Shown: positions 62,502 through 64,000 of the stretch, piece by piece
Layout: the number at the start of each line of letters is the position of its first letter
Position numbering within the stretch: position 1 is the first letter of the stretch
Source: Pseudomonadota bacterium
GTDB taxonomy: Bacteria > Desulfobacterota > Desulfobacteria > Desulfobacterales > JAHIVH01
Assembly (NCBI GenBank): GCA_018816735.1
Contig: JAHIVH010000081.1
Location: forward strand, 1-64,000
Direction of reading: 5' to 3'
DNA length: 64,000 bases
Position numbers and translations under genes: made by a program
Notes under the pieces: generated by a model
What the model was told of the DNA's origin: nothing
Databases searched by the model: none
Seen by the model: only the letters and a program-made list of their open reading frames with translations

Positions 62502-63992
62502 TTACCAGTCGATCGGATGATAGTCTTTAAGAAATTTTCCGGACCAGTGCGTTCCTGTTGCCATCCCGTCAAAAAAAGGGTCGCATACTCTAGCCGCCCC
62601 ATCGACAATATCAAGCGGCGGCTGAAAATCGTGCATTTCCTGCTTTTTTCTGGAAAGTTCCAGAGGATCTTCATCCGTCACCCAGCCTGTATCCACTGCG
62701 TTTATGAAGATGCCGTCTTTGGCAAGATCCTCGGCAGCCGTATGCGTAAGCATATTCAAAGCAGCCTTGGCCATATTGGTGTGCGGGTGGCGCGATGATT
62801 GTTTGAATCTGTGAAATTTCCCTTCCATAGCCGTCACATTCACAATATGCTTTTGACCGGTATTGTCACGTTTCATCAAAGAGATTAAATTGTTGCATAA
62901 AACAAAAGGCGCCACTGCATTGATGAGATGGGTTTCAAACATTTCAGGTGTCTGAATGTCGCCCAGGCGCAATCGCCAACTGTTTGTCTGTCGCAAGTCC
63001 ACCTGTTGCAGATCCATATCCAGCTCTCCTTTTGGAAAAATGGCGTCTGTATCAATCGAGGTATCAAAGCTATAAGGAATTTGAGACAGTTTTGAAGATT
63101 CCCGAAGTCCGATGCCCGGTTCCACGCCATGCCAAGCGACCGGCAGATCAGATGTGGCAGAAGACAAATTATCCCCGCACAGGGAAAATAACTGTTCCTT
63201 CAGGATTTCCTGATTGTCAAGGAGACGTTTAACATTCAAAGGGCGCGACTCAACAGGCATATTTTCATTTTTCATCAGATGGGCATAAAATCCGGCCGGA
63301 CGCCTCACTGTCTGGGCAGCGTTATTTATCAGTATGTCGAGTCGATCAAAATGGGATTTAATGTGGTTCGTAAATATCTCAACACTGGGTGTGTGTCTTA
63401 AGTCCAGACCAAAAATCTGCAGACGGTCTCCCCAAATATTAAAGTCATCTTCTGACGAATACCGGATGGCTGCATCTACAGGAAATCGCGTTGTGGCAAT
63501 CACGCGGGCGCCTGCACGCAGCATTTTGAGGGCGGCCTGATACCCGATCTTCAGACGGGAACCTGTGATCAGGGCGACTTTCCCGTTTAAAGATGCGGTC
63601 TGGAATCGTTTATGATAATTGACATCACCACATTTCTTGCACATGGCATCATAAAAAAAGTGCAATTGGGTATATTCTTCCTTGCAGACATAGCAGTTCC
63701 TGGGGGAATGAAGTCTGTTTTCTCCGGTCTTGACATTTGAATCCGGACTATTGAGTTGGGCCGGTACTTTAAACACCGGTGCTGTTCTGACACTTCGAAT
63801 GCCGGTTGCCGCCCTGGCATGCCTTTCCTTGTCGATGATGCGTTGGCGGATAGCTTTGTTTTTATCTTTTCTTCGTTTTTTGATTTCATGCCTATCCGGG
63901 CGGGAAAGCCTGCCAGCTGCTGTCAATAAAGATATCCGCTGGTCATCGGATAACATGGAAAGCGGCTCGCTGTTCTCAATCAGATGTTCCAA
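62502..63992 (-). CDS. SDR-fold protein with zinc-ribbon-like segment, possibly 5'-partial
   Basis: At least 496 residues. Residues about 1-95 are basic and charged; about 99-121 hold two CxxC pairs (CYVC and CKKC) spaced like a zinc ribbon. From about 135 an SDR fold begins: [20 protein letters not shown] (cofactor motif), [12 protein letters not shown], then an insertion of about 90 residues, and the late motifs [24 protein letters not shown] and [10 protein letters not shown]. The YxxxK motif is TNMAK and the catalytic serine position is not serine, so the standard triad is degraded although the lysine stays. The first start visible is TTG at 63992 and the frame is open to the window edge. 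Confidence 0.75.
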   Translation of the reverse strand: MEHLIENSEPLSMLSDDQRISLLTAAGRLSRPDRHEIKKRRKDKNKAIRQRIIDKERHARAATGIRSVRTAPVFKVPAQLNSPDSNVKTGENRLHSPRNCYVCKEEYTQLHFFYDAMCKKCGDVNYHKRFQTASLNGKVALITGSRLKIGYQAALKMLRAGARVIATTRFPVDAAIRYSSEDDFNIWGDRLQIFGLDLRHTPSVEIFTNHIKSHFDRLDILINNAAQTVRRPAGFYAHLMKNENMPVESRPLNVKRLLDNQEILKEQLFSLCGDNLSSATSDLPVAWHGVEPGIGLRESSKLSQIPYSFDTSIDTDAIFPKGELDMDLQQVDLRQTNSWRLRLGDIQTPEMFETHLINAVAPFVLCNNLISLMKRDNTGQKHIVNVTAMEGKFHRFKQSSRHPHTNMAKAALNMLTHTAAEDLAKDGIFINAVDTGWVTDEDPLELSRKKQEMHDFQPPLDIVDGAARVCDPFFDGMATGTHWSGKFLKDYHPIDW

Positions 63993-64000
63993 AACTTTAA

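Overview
The window reads as chromosome of a strictly anaerobic, sulfate-reducer-like member of the Desulfobacterota (Desulfobacterales or a close relative). This is an inference from gene content. The siroheme-dependent alternative heme pathway genes (ahbC, hemB, ahbD) form one operon. There is an indolepyruvate:ferredoxin oxidoreductase with an iron-sulfur FrhB-like partner, many [4Fe-4S] proteins, two intact chemotaxis receptors and long sensor proteins. TTG initiation codons appear to be common (HAD hydrolase, archease, DUF202-like protein, second chemoreceptor, right-edge SDR). No rRNA, tRNA, CRISPR array, insertion sequence or prophage was seen.

Layout, left to right. Positions 1-225 hold a short-chain dehydrogenase that lacks its middle. 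Then come a NagD-like HAD phosphatase and a chemoreceptor / porin-like / small periplasmic binding protein cassette (0.4-4.9 kb). From 5.0 to 11.9 kb a tight minus-strand operon runs clpX-like, ahbC, hemB, ahbD, uup. Its promoter is overlapped by a perfect palindrome and its mRNA may be leaderless. A hybrid histidine kinase, a YycJ-like metallo-beta-lactamase-fold protein and the rtcB-archease RNA ligase pair follow (12.0-17.2 kb).

A nitrogen-assimilation cluster (17.5-24.1 kb) contains a DUF202-like protein, a well-formed sigma-54 promoter, glnD, glnB, amtB and glnA, closed by a strong terminator. Just beyond it lies the 3' remnant of a third chemoreceptor. At 24.4-28.2 kb a MerR-TetR double-HTH regulator precedes a two-subunit aconitase X and an SCP2-like/3-hydroxyisobutyrate-dehydrogenase fusion, which looks like an uncharacterised catabolic operon. 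At 28.2-40.3 kb are a membrane-anchored YhaN/SbcC-like ATPase with an unknown partner, an AMIN amidase coupled to mutS, a LapA-like protein, a UPF0280 protein, a dGTPase-like HD protein, an ATP-grasp ligase and an Mrp/NBP35 ATPase.

The most interesting stretch is 40.7-50.2 kb. It encodes a lipoprotein with ten Ig/PKD-like repeats, a DUF1566 membrane protein, a fused MacB/Lol-type ABC transporter, a periplasmic von Willebrand A protein, a small lipoprotein and a small glycine/asparagine-tailed membrane protein. The DUF1566-ABC-vWA-lipoprotein order resembles the envelope half of the type VI secretion threonine-phosphorylation pathway (TagQRST plus the vWA part of PpkA), but no kinase, phosphatase or secretion apparatus is present in the window. 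It is my leading candidate for an undescribed system.

The right end has alanine dehydrogenase and a single-domain asparaginase, an iron-sulfur winged-helix protein, another chemoreceptor, a CHASE2 adenylate cyclase with a small fragment upstream, and the IclR / FrhB-like / iorA / iorB amino-acid-fermentation operon with a candidate operator. Last is a long SDR protein with a zinc-ribbon-like segment and a degenerate catalytic triad, possibly running off the edge.
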